NCBI GenBank assembly: GCA_900549225.1
Contig: URNP01000002.1
Location: 1-64,000, forward strand
DNA: 64,000 nucleotides
From: an uncultured Eubacteriales bacterium
GTDB taxonomy: Bacteria > Bacillota > Clostridia > Christensenellales > CAG-917
Reading direction: 5' to 3'
Under the pieces are notes generated by a model. The model searched no databases. It was not told the origin of the DNA and saw nothing but the letters and a program-made list of their open reading frames with translations. Shown piece after piece: positions 8,171 to 16,341 of the stretch; position 1 is the stretch's first letter, and each line of letters opens with the position of its first letter. Both the position numbers and the translations under genes were made by a program.

Positions 8171-9457
8171 ATGAAATACAACATGCAACTCACTCCCGAA
8201 CAAGCCGACATTCTCAACGGCAAAAAGGGAGAAACGATGGCAAAGGTTATGGAAACGCTCGTTATGTTCGGCGATATTTTCGGCGCAAAACGTATGGTTG
8301 AAGTGACCCACAAAGAGGGACATCTCGTCACGAGTTTCGGCATCGGTCTGCTCAAGCCTCTGTACAAAACTATGGACAGGCTCATTGCGGACGGCATCAA
8401 AACTCAAGGTACGTTTACCGTCGACCCTCGCCCGCTCGACAGAGAGAACGTAAAATACTCCTTGCTTGAGAGACTTGTCAACGAGAAGATCATGTACTCT
8501 CAACAAAAGCACTACGAAGATCAATTGAAGGCGGTCGGACTTAAAGACGCAAACGCCTTTACTTGCGCCTGCTATCTCGACGAGGTGGGCAACGTTCCAA
8601 AGAAAGGCGATATCCTTTCGTGGGCGGAATCGAGCGCAGTCGTATACGCAAACTCCGTGCTCGGCGCACGCTGCAACCGTAACAGCGGTATGCTCGACTT
8701 GTTCGGCTCGATCGTCGGCTACGTTCCCGAATTCGGTCTTCTCACCGACGAGGGAAGAAAGGCTACGTGGGTTGTGAAAGTTGAAACTACGCACGTTCCC
8801 GAAGCGCAAATCCTCGGAAGCGCAATCGGTATGAAGGTGGTTGAGGACGTCCCGTACGTTTACGGCCTTGACAAGTGGATCGGATCCGAACTCACCGACG
8901 AGGCAAAGGGCTATCTCAAAGACTTCGGCGCGGCAACCGCGTCAAACGGCGCAGTCGGACTCTATCATATCGACAACCTCACCCCCGAAGCAAAAGAACT
9001 GGGCGAGAAACTCATCGTCGAAAACCCCAAAGTGTACGTCATCGACGACGCGGAACTCGAAAGAGTGTACAAGAGTTATCCCAATATGTGGAAAAAGCCC
9101 GACAGCAAGGCTACGATGGCGTTCGTGGGCTGTCCGCATCTTACCTTCACGCAACTCAACGAGTGGACGAATATGATCGAAAAGTCGCTCAAAGAAAGCG
9201 GCAAAAAGAAAGTCGCTTTGCAAACCATCGTTTGCTCCGCTCCCGACGTCGTGGCAAAATTCAAGAAAACTCCCGCTTACAATCGTTTGATTGCTACGGG
9301 CGCAAAACTCACGAGCATTTGCCCGCTTATGTACACCAACAATCCGCTCACAAAAGGCAAATCTATCGCGACTTGCTCCAACAAACTCCGCACTTACAGC
9401 ATCGCAAGATACTATAAGACGGCAGACCTTCTCAATATCATCGCAGGAAAGGAGTGA
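8171..9457 (+). CDS. Aconitase X large (catalytic) subunit
   Basis: A 428-residue protein matching the aconitase X catalytic domain (DUF521, AcnX). Cluster and active-site candidates include ACYLDEVG, GARCNRNSG, the SIVGYVPEFGL segment, VGCPHLTFTQL and SICPLMYTNNP. AcnX enzymes are Fe-S dehydratases; characterised members dehydrate cis-3-hydroxyproline or, in archaea, phosphomevalonate. Neither can be assigned here. The start at ATG 8171 has GAGAGG upstream; the GTG at 8153 overlaps that site. The stop lies just ahead of the small-subunit gene, whose ribosome binding site AAGGAG overlaps this gene's 3' end, so the two subunits are co-translated. Confidence 0.88.
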   Translation: MKYNMQLTPEQADILNGKKGETMAKVMETLVMFGDIFGAKRMVEVTHKEGHLVTSFGIGLLKPLYKTMDRLIADGIKTQGTFTVDPRPLDRENVKYSLLERLVNEKIMYSQQKHYEDQLKAVGLKDANAFTCACYLDEVGNVPKKGDILSWAESSAVVYANSVLGARCNRNSGMLDLFGSIVGYVPEFGLLTDEGRKATWVVKVETTHVPEAQILGSAIGMKVVEDVPYVYGLDKWIGSELTDEAKGYLKDFGAATASNGAVGLYHIDNLTPEAKELGEKLIVENPKVYVIDDAELERVYKSYPNMWKKPDSKATMAFVGCPHLTFTQLNEWTNMIEKSLKESGKKKVALQTIVCSAPDVVAKFKKTPAYNRLIATGAKLTSICPLMYTNNPLTKGKSIATCSNKLRTYSIARYYKTADLLNIIAGKE

Positions 9458-9462
9458 AGAGT

Positions 9463-9903
9463 ATGAAATCATTCAAAGGCAGAGTTATAGCAGCAGGCAA
9501 CTTTAAGGGCGATGCCGTCGTATCAAGACAGGGCGTGAACACTCTTGCGACGTTCCAAAAGAGCGCGCTCACAAACGCTAAACAAGTTATCGTCAGCGAC
9601 CAGAACAACAAGGATATCTTCGGACTCAATATCACGGGCAAAGCGCTTTGCTTGCCCCAAACCATCGGTTCGACAACGGGCGGTCTCGTCATTCAAACCG
9701 TTTGCTCGATGGGTATCAATCCTGCGGCGTTCCTTTTCTCCGAGCATATCGACTCGCTCGCCGCAAGCGGAATCGTCCTTGCAAAGATTTGGGAAGATTC
9801 AAACGTCATCGCAATCGACGAACTCGGCGACGAATTCCTCAAATCCGTCAATACGGGCGATACGATTACTATTGCCGAAGACGGAACGGTAACTATCGGT
9901 TAA
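9463..9903 (+). CDS. Aconitase X small (swivel) subunit
   Basis: A 146-residue protein of the AcnX swivel domain family (DUF126). The hallmark region is LPQTIGSTTGGLVIQ, followed by NPAAFLFSEHIDSLAASGIVLA and a C-terminal beta segment DTITIAEDGTVTIG. It pairs with the upstream 428-residue subunit to form the dehydratase active site at the interface. ATG 9463 is 8 bases after AAGGAG, so I prefer it to the in-frame GTG at 9454. The genes lie 5 bases apart. The unit ends at the hairpin at 9921. Confidence 0.9.
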   Translation: MKSFKGRVIAAGNFKGDAVVSRQGVNTLATFQKSALTNAKQVIVSDQNNKDIFGLNITGKALCLPQTIGSTTGGLVIQTVCSMGINPAAFLFSEHIDSLAASGIVLAKIWEDSNVIAIDELGDEFLKSVNTGDTITIAEDGTVTIG

Positions 9904-9920
9904 AAGTATCAAAAAAAATG

Positions 9921-9949
9921 AAAGCGCGATTCGTTTGAATCGCGCTTTT
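9921..9949. terminator. Bidirectional terminator between convergent genes
   Basis: Stem AAAGCGCGATTC / GAATCGCGCTTT with a 4-base loop. An A run precedes it and a T run follows, so it serves aconitase X on the plus strand and the aminotransferase on the minus strand. Confidence 0.85.
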
Positions 9950-9967
9950 CGTATGAGTTTTTTTGAA

Positions 9968-11149
9968 TTATCGAATTTCTTTGATGAACTCTTCGATCAA
10001 ATCGAGGGCGTGCTTTAACACTTCGAGCGAATAGGCGTAACTTATGCGAATATAGTTTGTGCCGCTCCTTCCGAACGCTCCGCCGGGAACGACCGCCACG
10101 TTTTTGCTATCGAGCAGGGCGTAGGCAAACTGCTCGCCGTCCATTTTCGTGGATTCTACGCTCGGGAAAACGTAAAAAGCGCCTTTCGGGTCAAAGCATT
10201 TCAATACCATTGCTCGCAAACGGTTTACGATATACCGTCTGCGCTTGTCGTACTCGTCGCGCATTTGTCTGACTTCCTCGAAGTCGTCTTTGAACGAAGC
10301 GTTGAGCGCTTCGAGGGCAACGTACTGCGCTGAAGTCGAGGCGCACATAAGTGCGTATTGGTGAATCCTGAGCATGACGTCAACGATTTCTTTGGGTGCG
10401 CAAACGTAGCCCAATCTCCAACCCGTCATAGCGAAATATTTTGAGAATCCACTGACGATTATCGTGTGCTCGCGCATATCGTCAATCGACGCAATCGACG
10501 TGAATTTCGTGTCATCGTAGACTAGTTCGGCGTAGATCTCGTCACTGATTACGATTAAATCGTGCTTTTTGATGATAGGCACGAGTTTTTCAAGGTCGGA
10601 TTTTTCCATAACAGCGCCCGTCGGATTGTTCGGATATGACAAAATCAGCGCTTTGGTTTTTGACGTTATGGCGTTTTCAAGTTGCTCGGGAGTGAGTTTG
10701 AAATCGCTTTCCTCTTTGCAATCTATCGCTACGGGCGTGCCGCCGCATAGCGAAACGAGTGGAGAGTAGCAAACGAAACACGGCTCGGGCACAAGCACTT
10801 CGTCGCCTTGGGAAACTACGGTGCGGAGCGCAACGTCAACGCCTTCGCTTGCGCCGACCGTGATGAGAATCTCGTTTTCGGGGTTGTAGTCTATGCCTAA
10901 AAATCTGTTCGTATATTTTGAAATCGCATTGCGAAGTTCAATCAAACCTGCGTTTGCAGTGTACTGCGTTTTGCCTGCTATTATGCTGTTTATGCCTGCT
11001 TGCGAAAACACGCTCGGAGTGGAAAAATCCGGCTCGCCGACCCCGAGTGATATGCAATCTTTTCTCGTTGCCGCTATGCCGAAAAACTCGCGTATGCCCG
11101 ACGGTTTGAGATTGTACGCAACGGGGTTTAATAGTTTTGAATAGTCCAT
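9968..11149 (-). CDS. PLP-dependent class I/II aminotransferase
   Basis: A 393-residue fold-type I aminotransferase of the aspartate / PatA type. Visible motifs are GVGEPDFSTP near the N-terminus, SYPNNPTGAV at about 171-180, SDEIYAELVYD, and the PLP lysine Lys237 in SGFSKYFAMTGWRLGY, with a C-terminal Arg in NYIRISYA. It transfers amino groups between an amino acid and a 2-oxo acid; exact specificity is not evident. AGAGGATAT precedes the ATG. Just upstream, the segment GATATATAAAAAAGAG occurs twice in tandem near 11150-11200, with the ribosome binding site in the proximal copy. Confidence 0.92.
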   Translation of the reverse strand: MDYSKLLNPVAYNLKPSGIREFFGIAATRKDCISLGVGEPDFSTPSVFSQAGINSIIAGKTQYTANAGLIELRNAISKYTNRFLGIDYNPENEILITVGASEGVDVALRTVVSQGDEVLVPEPCFVCYSPLVSLCGGTPVAIDCKEESDFKLTPEQLENAITSKTKALILSYPNNPTGAVMEKSDLEKLVPIIKKHDLIVISDEIYAELVYDDTKFTSIASIDDMREHTIIVSGFSKYFAMTGWRLGYVCAPKEIVDVMLRIHQYALMCASTSAQYVALEALNASFKDDFEEVRQMRDEYDKRRRYIVNRLRAMVLKCFDPKGAFYVFPSVESTKMDGEQFAYALLDSKNVAVVPGGAFGRSGTNYIRISYAYSLEVLKHALDLIEEFIKEIR

Positions 11150-11261
11150 ATATCCTCTTTTTTATATATCAGTCTATATATTCTCTTTTTTATATATCAT
11201 TTTATAAGGACGTATGGAGTTTTGATACAGAAATGTCTAAAAATTCTTTGTGATTGGGACG

Positions 11262-12569
11262 TCAAATAAGGAGCATTATTTTAAGTCCTGCGATTGCGCA
11301 GAGCAAGGTGGGAATGCCTACGATTGCGCCTCGTTTTACGAAATCGAAGAAAGTGAATTTGACGTTTTGCGTTTTCAGTATAGAATTCCACATAATTGCG
11401 GCAAGCGCGCCAATTGGCGTGAGCAATGCGCCGAGATTCGAGCCGATTATCGAGGCGTAAATCGCACCTTTAAGGTTCTGCGCAGATACGCTTTGAAGAA
11501 TTTGCGAATAAAGCACGGACATTGGTATGTTGTTCATAAGGTTGGCAAAGAGCGCCGAAGTCGTGCCGAATGTCAGTGCGCAATCAGCATTCTGCAGTGA
11601 AGAGGCGAGATATTGCGTGACTCCGCATTGATTGAGCGAGAGTACGATAACGAACATCGAGAGCAGAAAAGGGACGAGTTGCCACGGAAGGCGCGCAAGC
11701 GTTTTTCCTATCGGTTTCATCGATTTTTTTTGAGCGAGAGTTGCTATCGTGCTTGCTACGAGCAAAAAGCCGCACGCGCTTGCGGATACTATCCACATTT
11801 CAACGCCTATATAAGAGGATATCGCAAGCATTATCGTCGCAACGCAAAGTACGATAAGGCCGATGATAAGACACGGTTTGTTGTCAATTGCAATTTCGCT
11901 CTCGTGTGCGTTCATAGGTGCTGAGAGTTTTTTTCTGAACAGTAGATAAAGAATCGCAAGAGAGCAAAGCCCTGCAAATAACGTAGGGAGCGCCATTACG
12001 CCCACGTACTCGGCAAAGCCTATTTTCATCGACGTGGCAAGGTATATGTTGGTGGGATTGCCGATGATCAAAAACATACTCCAAGTGTTTGCCGCAACGA
12101 ATTCGGTGAAGATGAACGGAATCGGGTCGATATTGCAATTTCGCGCAAAATAGCAGATAAACGGCGTAAACGTGAGGATAATCACATCGTTTGAGGTGAA
12201 AACGGTGAGAATCGACGTGGCGATATAAAGAAGGATGAACAACTTTTTCTGACTTGCGCCCGCCTTTTTCAGCACCGCGTTTGCCAGCCACTTGAAGAAG
12301 CCTATTTCGTCGAGATATACGCTGAGCGCACTCATCGACAAGAATAAAACCAATATTTTGAGGGGATTGACTTCGTCGTCGGAAGTGAATTGCGCCCATA
12401 CGGATTTTGCGTCAACGCCGCCCGACGCAAGCAGAATCACGGCGCACACGAGCGGCACGAGCCAATAAAGGCTTATGCTTATCTTGCCTATGCGCAAGCG
12501 CAGGTTGAAAAGGGTGGATACTAAAATTCCGACCGCGCATATGATGAATACCGTGAGTTGAAGCGCCAT
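11262..12569 (-). CDS. SLC13/ArsB-type anion permease
   Basis: A 435-residue polytopic membrane protein with about 11 hydrophobic segments and the SLC13/DASS/ArsB signature region FTSNDVIILTFTPF in one half and GNPTNIYLATSMKIG near the first substrate loop. The second half carries LMNNIPMSVL and IGSNLGALLTPIGALA. Family members move dicarboxylates, sulfate, arsenite or related anions, usually with Na+ or H+. The substrate here is not determinable. AGAGGAAAAT precedes the ATG. It has its own promoter and reads toward the aminotransferase with a 112-base gap. Confidence 0.88.
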   Translation of the reverse strand: MALQLTVFIICAVGILVSTLFNLRLRIGKISISLYWLVPLVCAVILLASGGVDAKSVWAQFTSDDEVNPLKILVLFLSMSALSVYLDEIGFFKWLANAVLKKAGASQKKLFILLYIATSILTVFTSNDVIILTFTPFICYFARNCNIDPIPFIFTEFVAANTWSMFLIIGNPTNIYLATSMKIGFAEYVGVMALPTLFAGLCSLAILYLLFRKKLSAPMNAHESEIAIDNKPCLIIGLIVLCVATIMLAISSYIGVEMWIVSASACGFLLVASTIATLAQKKSMKPIGKTLARLPWQLVPFLLSMFVIVLSLNQCGVTQYLASSLQNADCALTFGTTSALFANLMNNIPMSVLYSQILQSVSAQNLKGAIYASIIGSNLGALLTPIGALAAIMWNSILKTQNVKFTFFDFVKRGAIVGIPTLLCAIAGLKIMLLI

Positions 12570-12593
12570 ATTTTCCTCTTTTGCAATGACGAT

Positions 12594-12622
12594 ATTATGC
12601 TCGCGCGCAAGAAAAAACGCAA
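12594..12622 (-). promoter_or_regulatory. Sigma-A promoter of the SLC13 permease
   Basis: Minus strand: TTGCGT, 17 bp, CATAAT. It lies about 70 bases from the divergent degV promoter. Confidence 0.45.
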
Positions 12623-12691
12623 GTAAATACGCATTGTTTTCCTCGCGAGTGTGAAAATACGCGATTATTTGAAAAGTGTGTATTTACCGCT

Positions 12692-12720
12692 ATGGACAAA
12701 CGGCGTTTTTTGTGGTATTA
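12692..12720 (+). promoter_or_regulatory. Sigma-A promoter of the degV-family gene
   Basis: TGGACA, 17 bp, TATTAT with an extended -10 TG, 23 bases before the start codon. Confidence 0.55.
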
Positions 12721-12742
12721 TCTTTATATTAAGGAGTTAATT

Positions 12743-13603
12743 ATGTTTGAAATCGTAACAGATAACACTGCAGACCTTTACGAAGGCTATTATGAGGCAA
12801 ATCCCGCAAGACGACTTCCGTTTTCTTTCACGCTCGAAGATCACTTCTACGAGAAAGACGACGATTATCCCATCGAACTTTTCTACGAGAAGTTGAAGGC
12901 GGGCAAACTTGTCAAAACGTCGCAAATCAATCCGCACGACGCAGAAGTTATGTTCGAGCAAGTGCTTTCTGAAGGCAAAGACTTGCTCTATATCGGCTTT
13001 TCGTCGGGTATGAGCGGAAGTTTCGACAATATTTCGTATATCGCAAAAGGATTGCGTATCAAATATCCCGAGCGCAAAATCATCGTCGTCGATACTCTCG
13101 CAGGCGCAGGCGGTGAAGGTTTGCTCGTGTACTACGCAAGAAAAATGCAGGCGGAAGGCAAAAGTATGGAAGAAATCGCCGAGTGGGTTGAGAATCACAA
13201 ACTCAACGCTCACCATTGCTTTATCGTCAGCGACCTCATAAATCTGCGCAACAGCGGAAGAATCTCCACGCTTGCCGCGCTCTTCGGAATGATCGTGCAC
13301 ATTAACCCCGTGCTCGAACTCACCACGCAAGGAAAAATCGGAATCGTCACCAAGGCGATCGGAAGGAAAAAATCTATTTCCGAAATGGTCAAGTTCTTCA
13401 AAAACAATTATATTCGGGACGACAACGACTTTATCCTCATCGGTCACACGAACTGCCCTGAAGAAGCACACGCTTTCGGTGCGCAAATCGAGCAGTTGTC
13501 CGGCGGCGTTCCCGTCAAGTACGGATATATCAATCGTCTTGTGTCGGGGTGCGCGGGGTATAATGCTTTGGCTGTCTTCTTTATGGGCAAAACCCGCGCT
13601 TAA
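12743..13603 (+). CDS. DegV family fatty-acid-binding protein
   Basis: A 286-residue DegV/FakB protein. It begins with the family opening FEIVTDNTADL, followed by KLVKTSQINPHDAEVMFE, the phosphate-loop-like IGFSSGMSGSFDNI, VVDTLAGAGGEG and VSDLINLRNSGRIS, and ends with VSGCAGYNALAVFFMG. FakB proteins bind a fatty acid and present it to the FakA kinase, which makes acyl-phosphate for PlsX/PlsY phospholipid synthesis; plsX is elsewhere in this window but fakA is not. ATG 12743 follows AAGGAG with 6-base spacing; an upstream in-frame ATG at 12692 overlaps the promoter and is rejected. Confidence 0.93.
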   Translation: MFEIVTDNTADLYEGYYEANPARRLPFSFTLEDHFYEKDDDYPIELFYEKLKAGKLVKTSQINPHDAEVMFEQVLSEGKDLLYIGFSSGMSGSFDNISYIAKGLRIKYPERKIIVVDTLAGAGGEGLLVYYARKMQAEGKSMEEIAEWVENHKLNAHHCFIVSDLINLRNSGRISTLAALFGMIVHINPVLELTTQGKIGIVTKAIGRKKSISEMVKFFKNNYIRDDNDFILIGHTNCPEEAHAFGAQIEQLSGGVPVKYGYINRLVSGCAGYNALAVFFMGKTRA

Positions 13604-13621
13604 ATGAATCACTGAAAACTG

Positions 13622-13700
13622 CAAATGACTGCGTCAATGTGCCGTATTCGTCAATTCACGTACGCTCAAGTACGCTCGTCGTTCAAATCGGATATAGAAA
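13622..13700. repeat. Truncated copy of the CACGTAC palindromic repeat family
   Basis: The core CACGTACG-CTCA-AGTACG with the flanking GCGTCAATGTGCCG matches the repeats at 23692 and 37206, but long outer arms are not recognisable here. It sits just after the degV stop. Confidence 0.55.
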
Positions 13701-13717
13701 AGAACTAAAATTAAATA

Positions 13718-13750
13718 ATAAAACTCGCATCTCGATGCGAGTTTTATTTT
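13718..13750. terminator. Bidirectional terminator
   Basis: Stem AAACTCGCAT / ATGCGAGTTT with a 4-base loop, flanked by A and T runs, between the convergent degV and surface-protein genes. Confidence 0.85.
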
Positions 13751-13828
13751 TGAAAATCGTGTTTGGAATCGCAAACAGATCGACAATAAAAGCAAAATAA
13801 GAAATTGAAAGTTATAAGTTCGCTTTAA

Positions 13829-16240
13829 TCAAAATCTGTTTTGCGGTTTGTTCTCGTTCTTTTTGTTTTCGGCGTTCTTGCGGGTGAGATATATCGAAGC
13901 AAAGATTGCCGTGCCTGCTAGTGCGACGATTATCGCAAGGACGATTGCGACAATTTGCACCGTCGTCAAGCCGTTGATTTTTATGTATGCTTTTTCGACG
14001 TAGCCTATCGTGCCTTCAAAGTTGACGAGATAGAAATCTCCCACGGTGTCAAGCACCTCTACTTCGCTTCCGTCAACTATCTGCGTGACAAGTTCGGATT
14101 GCGTGTCGGGGGAGAGATATACGTTTACGAGTCCGCCGATTCTATCTGCGTTTGCTTTGCCGTAAACTCTGTCTTTTTCGGGTTTAACTTCGATATATTC
14201 TTCAAGGTCTTGCGCGTCTACGAAATAGACTTTTTCGCCGTATGTGACGAGAGTCCACACGTTGTTTTCATAGCCTGCGACGTCGCTCACTCGGGTGACT
14301 TTTTCGCCTTGTTTGAGGGTAAGTTCGCTTGACCGAGTGTGGGGCAGTGCGTATAGCGTGGTATCTTGTTTTGCAACGTAATCGCCCGTTAAAAGCGTGG
14401 GGGCGGCAGTATCAAAGTCGGATTTGCGGATCTTGACAAGTTTGTCGCCGTCAAGTGCAAAACGGAATTCGTCGCTTTGGTCGCCTTCGATTTGCTCGTC
14501 GATGACGAGGTGCACTCTGCTTGACGCAAGGGAAGTGTTTTCAAGTCTGCCGTCGGCGGAATAGTTGAGCGCGCCCTCTTTTGCGGTTGCGAAATAATAT
14601 GGTTTATCGACGATTTGCGGAAGAGTGCTTGTGTAGGTGTTCTTGGTTGTTGCACCTATATCGATTGCTCCGACGAAACTCTCGTCTGCGGTGAAGAGAA
14701 GCACGCTATCGCTCAAGCATACGCTCGTCAAAGTCGCTTTCATGGATGCGGATTTCGGATAGAGAACGCTCGTTTGCGCTCCGTCGTAATAGGTTGCGAT
14801 TCTGTCGCCAAAGGCAACGTAGATTTTGCCCTCGTAGTCGATTGCAAAGTCAACGGCATCCGTGAAATCGTCGGTTACCGCGTCGTAGAGTTTGACACCG
14901 CTCTGATTGAGCGCGACGATGCCGCTTGTCGTGAGCAAATATACGTTCGTGCCGTCTTTGGCAGCCGTCAGGCGCATGCCTTGCTCGGTATCGTATATTT
15001 TGAGAAGCGTGTCGGCAATGAGAGTGTACACGCCGTCTTTGGTGAGAACGTAGAGTTTGTCGAGATAGATTAAGTCAACGACGTCGGTTGCTTCGTAGGT
15101 CTTTTGAATTTCACCGCCGCTGAGTCTTAAAACTTTGTTTCCAAATGCGACGTATATATCTCTCGAGTTTGCCGTGACGGCAAGGGGAGTTTCTTCAAGA
15201 ACAATGTCGGTCATTACGCCCGATTGGTCGATGAGCGCAAGACGGTCGTTGTTTTTGTCCGCAACGACGATATCGTCATCTAAAACGCACAGGTCGGAGG
15301 GATGATCGAGGTGAAAAGCGTCGTTGCCCGTCATCGTCATCGAAGCGGTGCGAGAAAGGCTCTTCATATCCGACGATAAGGTGTATACGATCACGCTGTT
15401 GCCTTCGATCGTGAAGAGCTTGTCGCCGTTTGCAAAGAAGTCATCGGGGCAGATTTCGGTTTGGAAAAGCAACGCGCCGTTTCGTTTGTTCAACACGATG
15501 ATGCGTTTTTGGTTGGTTGTCGGCGACAGTTCGAGCGCGAATATAGCGTCTGCGACGTACGCCGCTTTTATGTTTTGAGTGATCGAGTGATACTCCGTCG
15601 AGTTGGTGGTCGTATCGTAGATTGCAAATCTCGGCTCGCCGTATTCCCAAGGGAAAGTGTAAAACGAATCGCCGTAACCCGCGACTACGATTTGTCCTAT
15701 GAGCGCGCGATTCTTTGCGGATTCAACCGAAAAACTCGCGGTGAGCGTTTTGTCGTAGATTGCAACTCCTCCGAACTCAGAGTGAACGAAAAGGCGAGTG
15801 CCGTCGCTCGAGATTGACGAGATATCTTCGGGTGCGCTCAAAGTGTGCGCTTGAGCCGACGCGCTTTTGTCGGTGAGATCGATCGTGAAATATTTGCCGT
15901 CCGCTTGAATAAACGCTACGTCCTCGAGAACGTAAAGCAGTTTGACTTCCTTGAAGGAAAGCGAATACGAATAAGAGCCTGAGGAATCGTTGGGACGGAC
16001 GAAAAGCATGTTTGCCGATTTGTCGTAAATCAAAAGGTAGGCGTCGTTTGCGCTCAAGAGAGTGGGATCTTCCGATTGAAAATAGTTGTTTTGAGGGAAT
16101 ACTCGTGTGAAATTGTCGTCTTGCGCATTTGCTATCGGGGCGCTTTGATTTGCCAAAAGCAATGAAAATACCGTCGCAAAAACGGCAATAAACAGGGAAA
16201 CGAGCATTGATTTTTTTGTGATTTCAACCGACTTTTTCAT
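13829..16240 (-). CDS. Secreted, membrane-anchored beta-propeller / SH3-domain surface protein
   Basis: An 803-residue protein not assignable to a named family. Residues 1 to about 40 form a signal peptide (KK-rich start, hydrophobic core, AIANAQ-like cleavage region). Residues 45 to about 600 are beta-rich, with repeated YLLIYDKS, VFIQADGKYF, IYVAFGNKVL-type blades suggesting one or two propellers. About 610-750 hold two bacterial SH3-like domains (YVAKQDTTLYALP, VNVYLSPDTQSEL). A single helix at about 755-785 precedes a Lys/Asn-rich tail, so the bulk is displayed outside the cell. The consensus promoter ends 7 bases before ATG 16240 and no ribosome binding site is visible; see findings. A TTG at 16258 is the only other start nearby. 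Confidence 0.8.
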   Translation of the reverse strand: MKKSVEITKKSMLVSLFIAVFATVFSLLLANQSAPIANAQDDNFTRVFPQNNYFQSEDPTLLSANDAYLLIYDKSANMLFVRPNDSSGSYSYSLSFKEVKLLYVLEDVAFIQADGKYFTIDLTDKSASAQAHTLSAPEDISSISSDGTRLFVHSEFGGVAIYDKTLTASFSVESAKNRALIGQIVVAGYGDSFYTFPWEYGEPRFAIYDTTTNSTEYHSITQNIKAAYVADAIFALELSPTTNQKRIIVLNKRNGALLFQTEICPDDFFANGDKLFTIEGNSVIVYTLSSDMKSLSRTASMTMTGNDAFHLDHPSDLCVLDDDIVVADKNNDRLALIDQSGVMTDIVLEETPLAVTANSRDIYVAFGNKVLRLSGGEIQKTYEATDVVDLIYLDKLYVLTKDGVYTLIADTLLKIYDTEQGMRLTAAKDGTNVYLLTTSGIVALNQSGVKLYDAVTDDFTDAVDFAIDYEGKIYVAFGDRIATYYDGAQTSVLYPKSASMKATLTSVCLSDSVLLFTADESFVGAIDIGATTKNTYTSTLPQIVDKPYYFATAKEGALNYSADGRLENTSLASSRVHLVIDEQIEGDQSDEFRFALDGDKLVKIRKSDFDTAAPTLLTGDYVAKQDTTLYALPHTRSSELTLKQGEKVTRVSDVAGYENNVWTLVTYGEKVYFVDAQDLEEYIEVKPEKDRVYGKANADRIGGLVNVYLSPDTQSELVTQIVDGSEVEVLDTVGDFYLVNFEGTIGYVEKAYIKINGLTTVQIVAIVLAIIVALAGTAIFASIYLTRKNAENKKNENKPQNRF

Positions 16241-16247
16241 AAATATA

Positions 16248-16276
16248 AGTATAATCAAATTGTAACTTTAAGTCAA
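16248..16276 (-). promoter_or_regulatory. Sigma-A promoter of the surface protein, with almost no leader
   Basis: Minus strand: TTGACT, 17 bp, TATACT. Only 7 bases separate the -10 from ATG 16240, so transcription should begin at or next to the start codon. Confidence 0.72.
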
Positions 16277-16291
16277 GATAATAACTTTATT

Positions 16292-16320
16292 GCTTGAAAT
16301 ATTCGTGCGCGTGTGATAAT
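16292..16320 (+). promoter_or_regulatory. Possible extended -10 promoter of the WG-repeat gene
   Basis: TGTGATAAT gives an extended -10; the -35 region (GCTTGA at 17 bp) is poor. It lies 22 bases before the start codon. Confidence 0.4.
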
Positions 16321-16341
16321 ATCTATTAAAAGGTATTATAT

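Noticed and set aside
7967..8809. 280-residue minus-strand open frame
   Set aside because: Antisense to the aconitase X large subunit and its leader; no family features.
11150..11205. Short tandem repeat before the aminotransferase as a regulatory site
   Set aside because: Two AT-rich copies of about 17 bases could be simple slippage; mentioned only in the gene entry.
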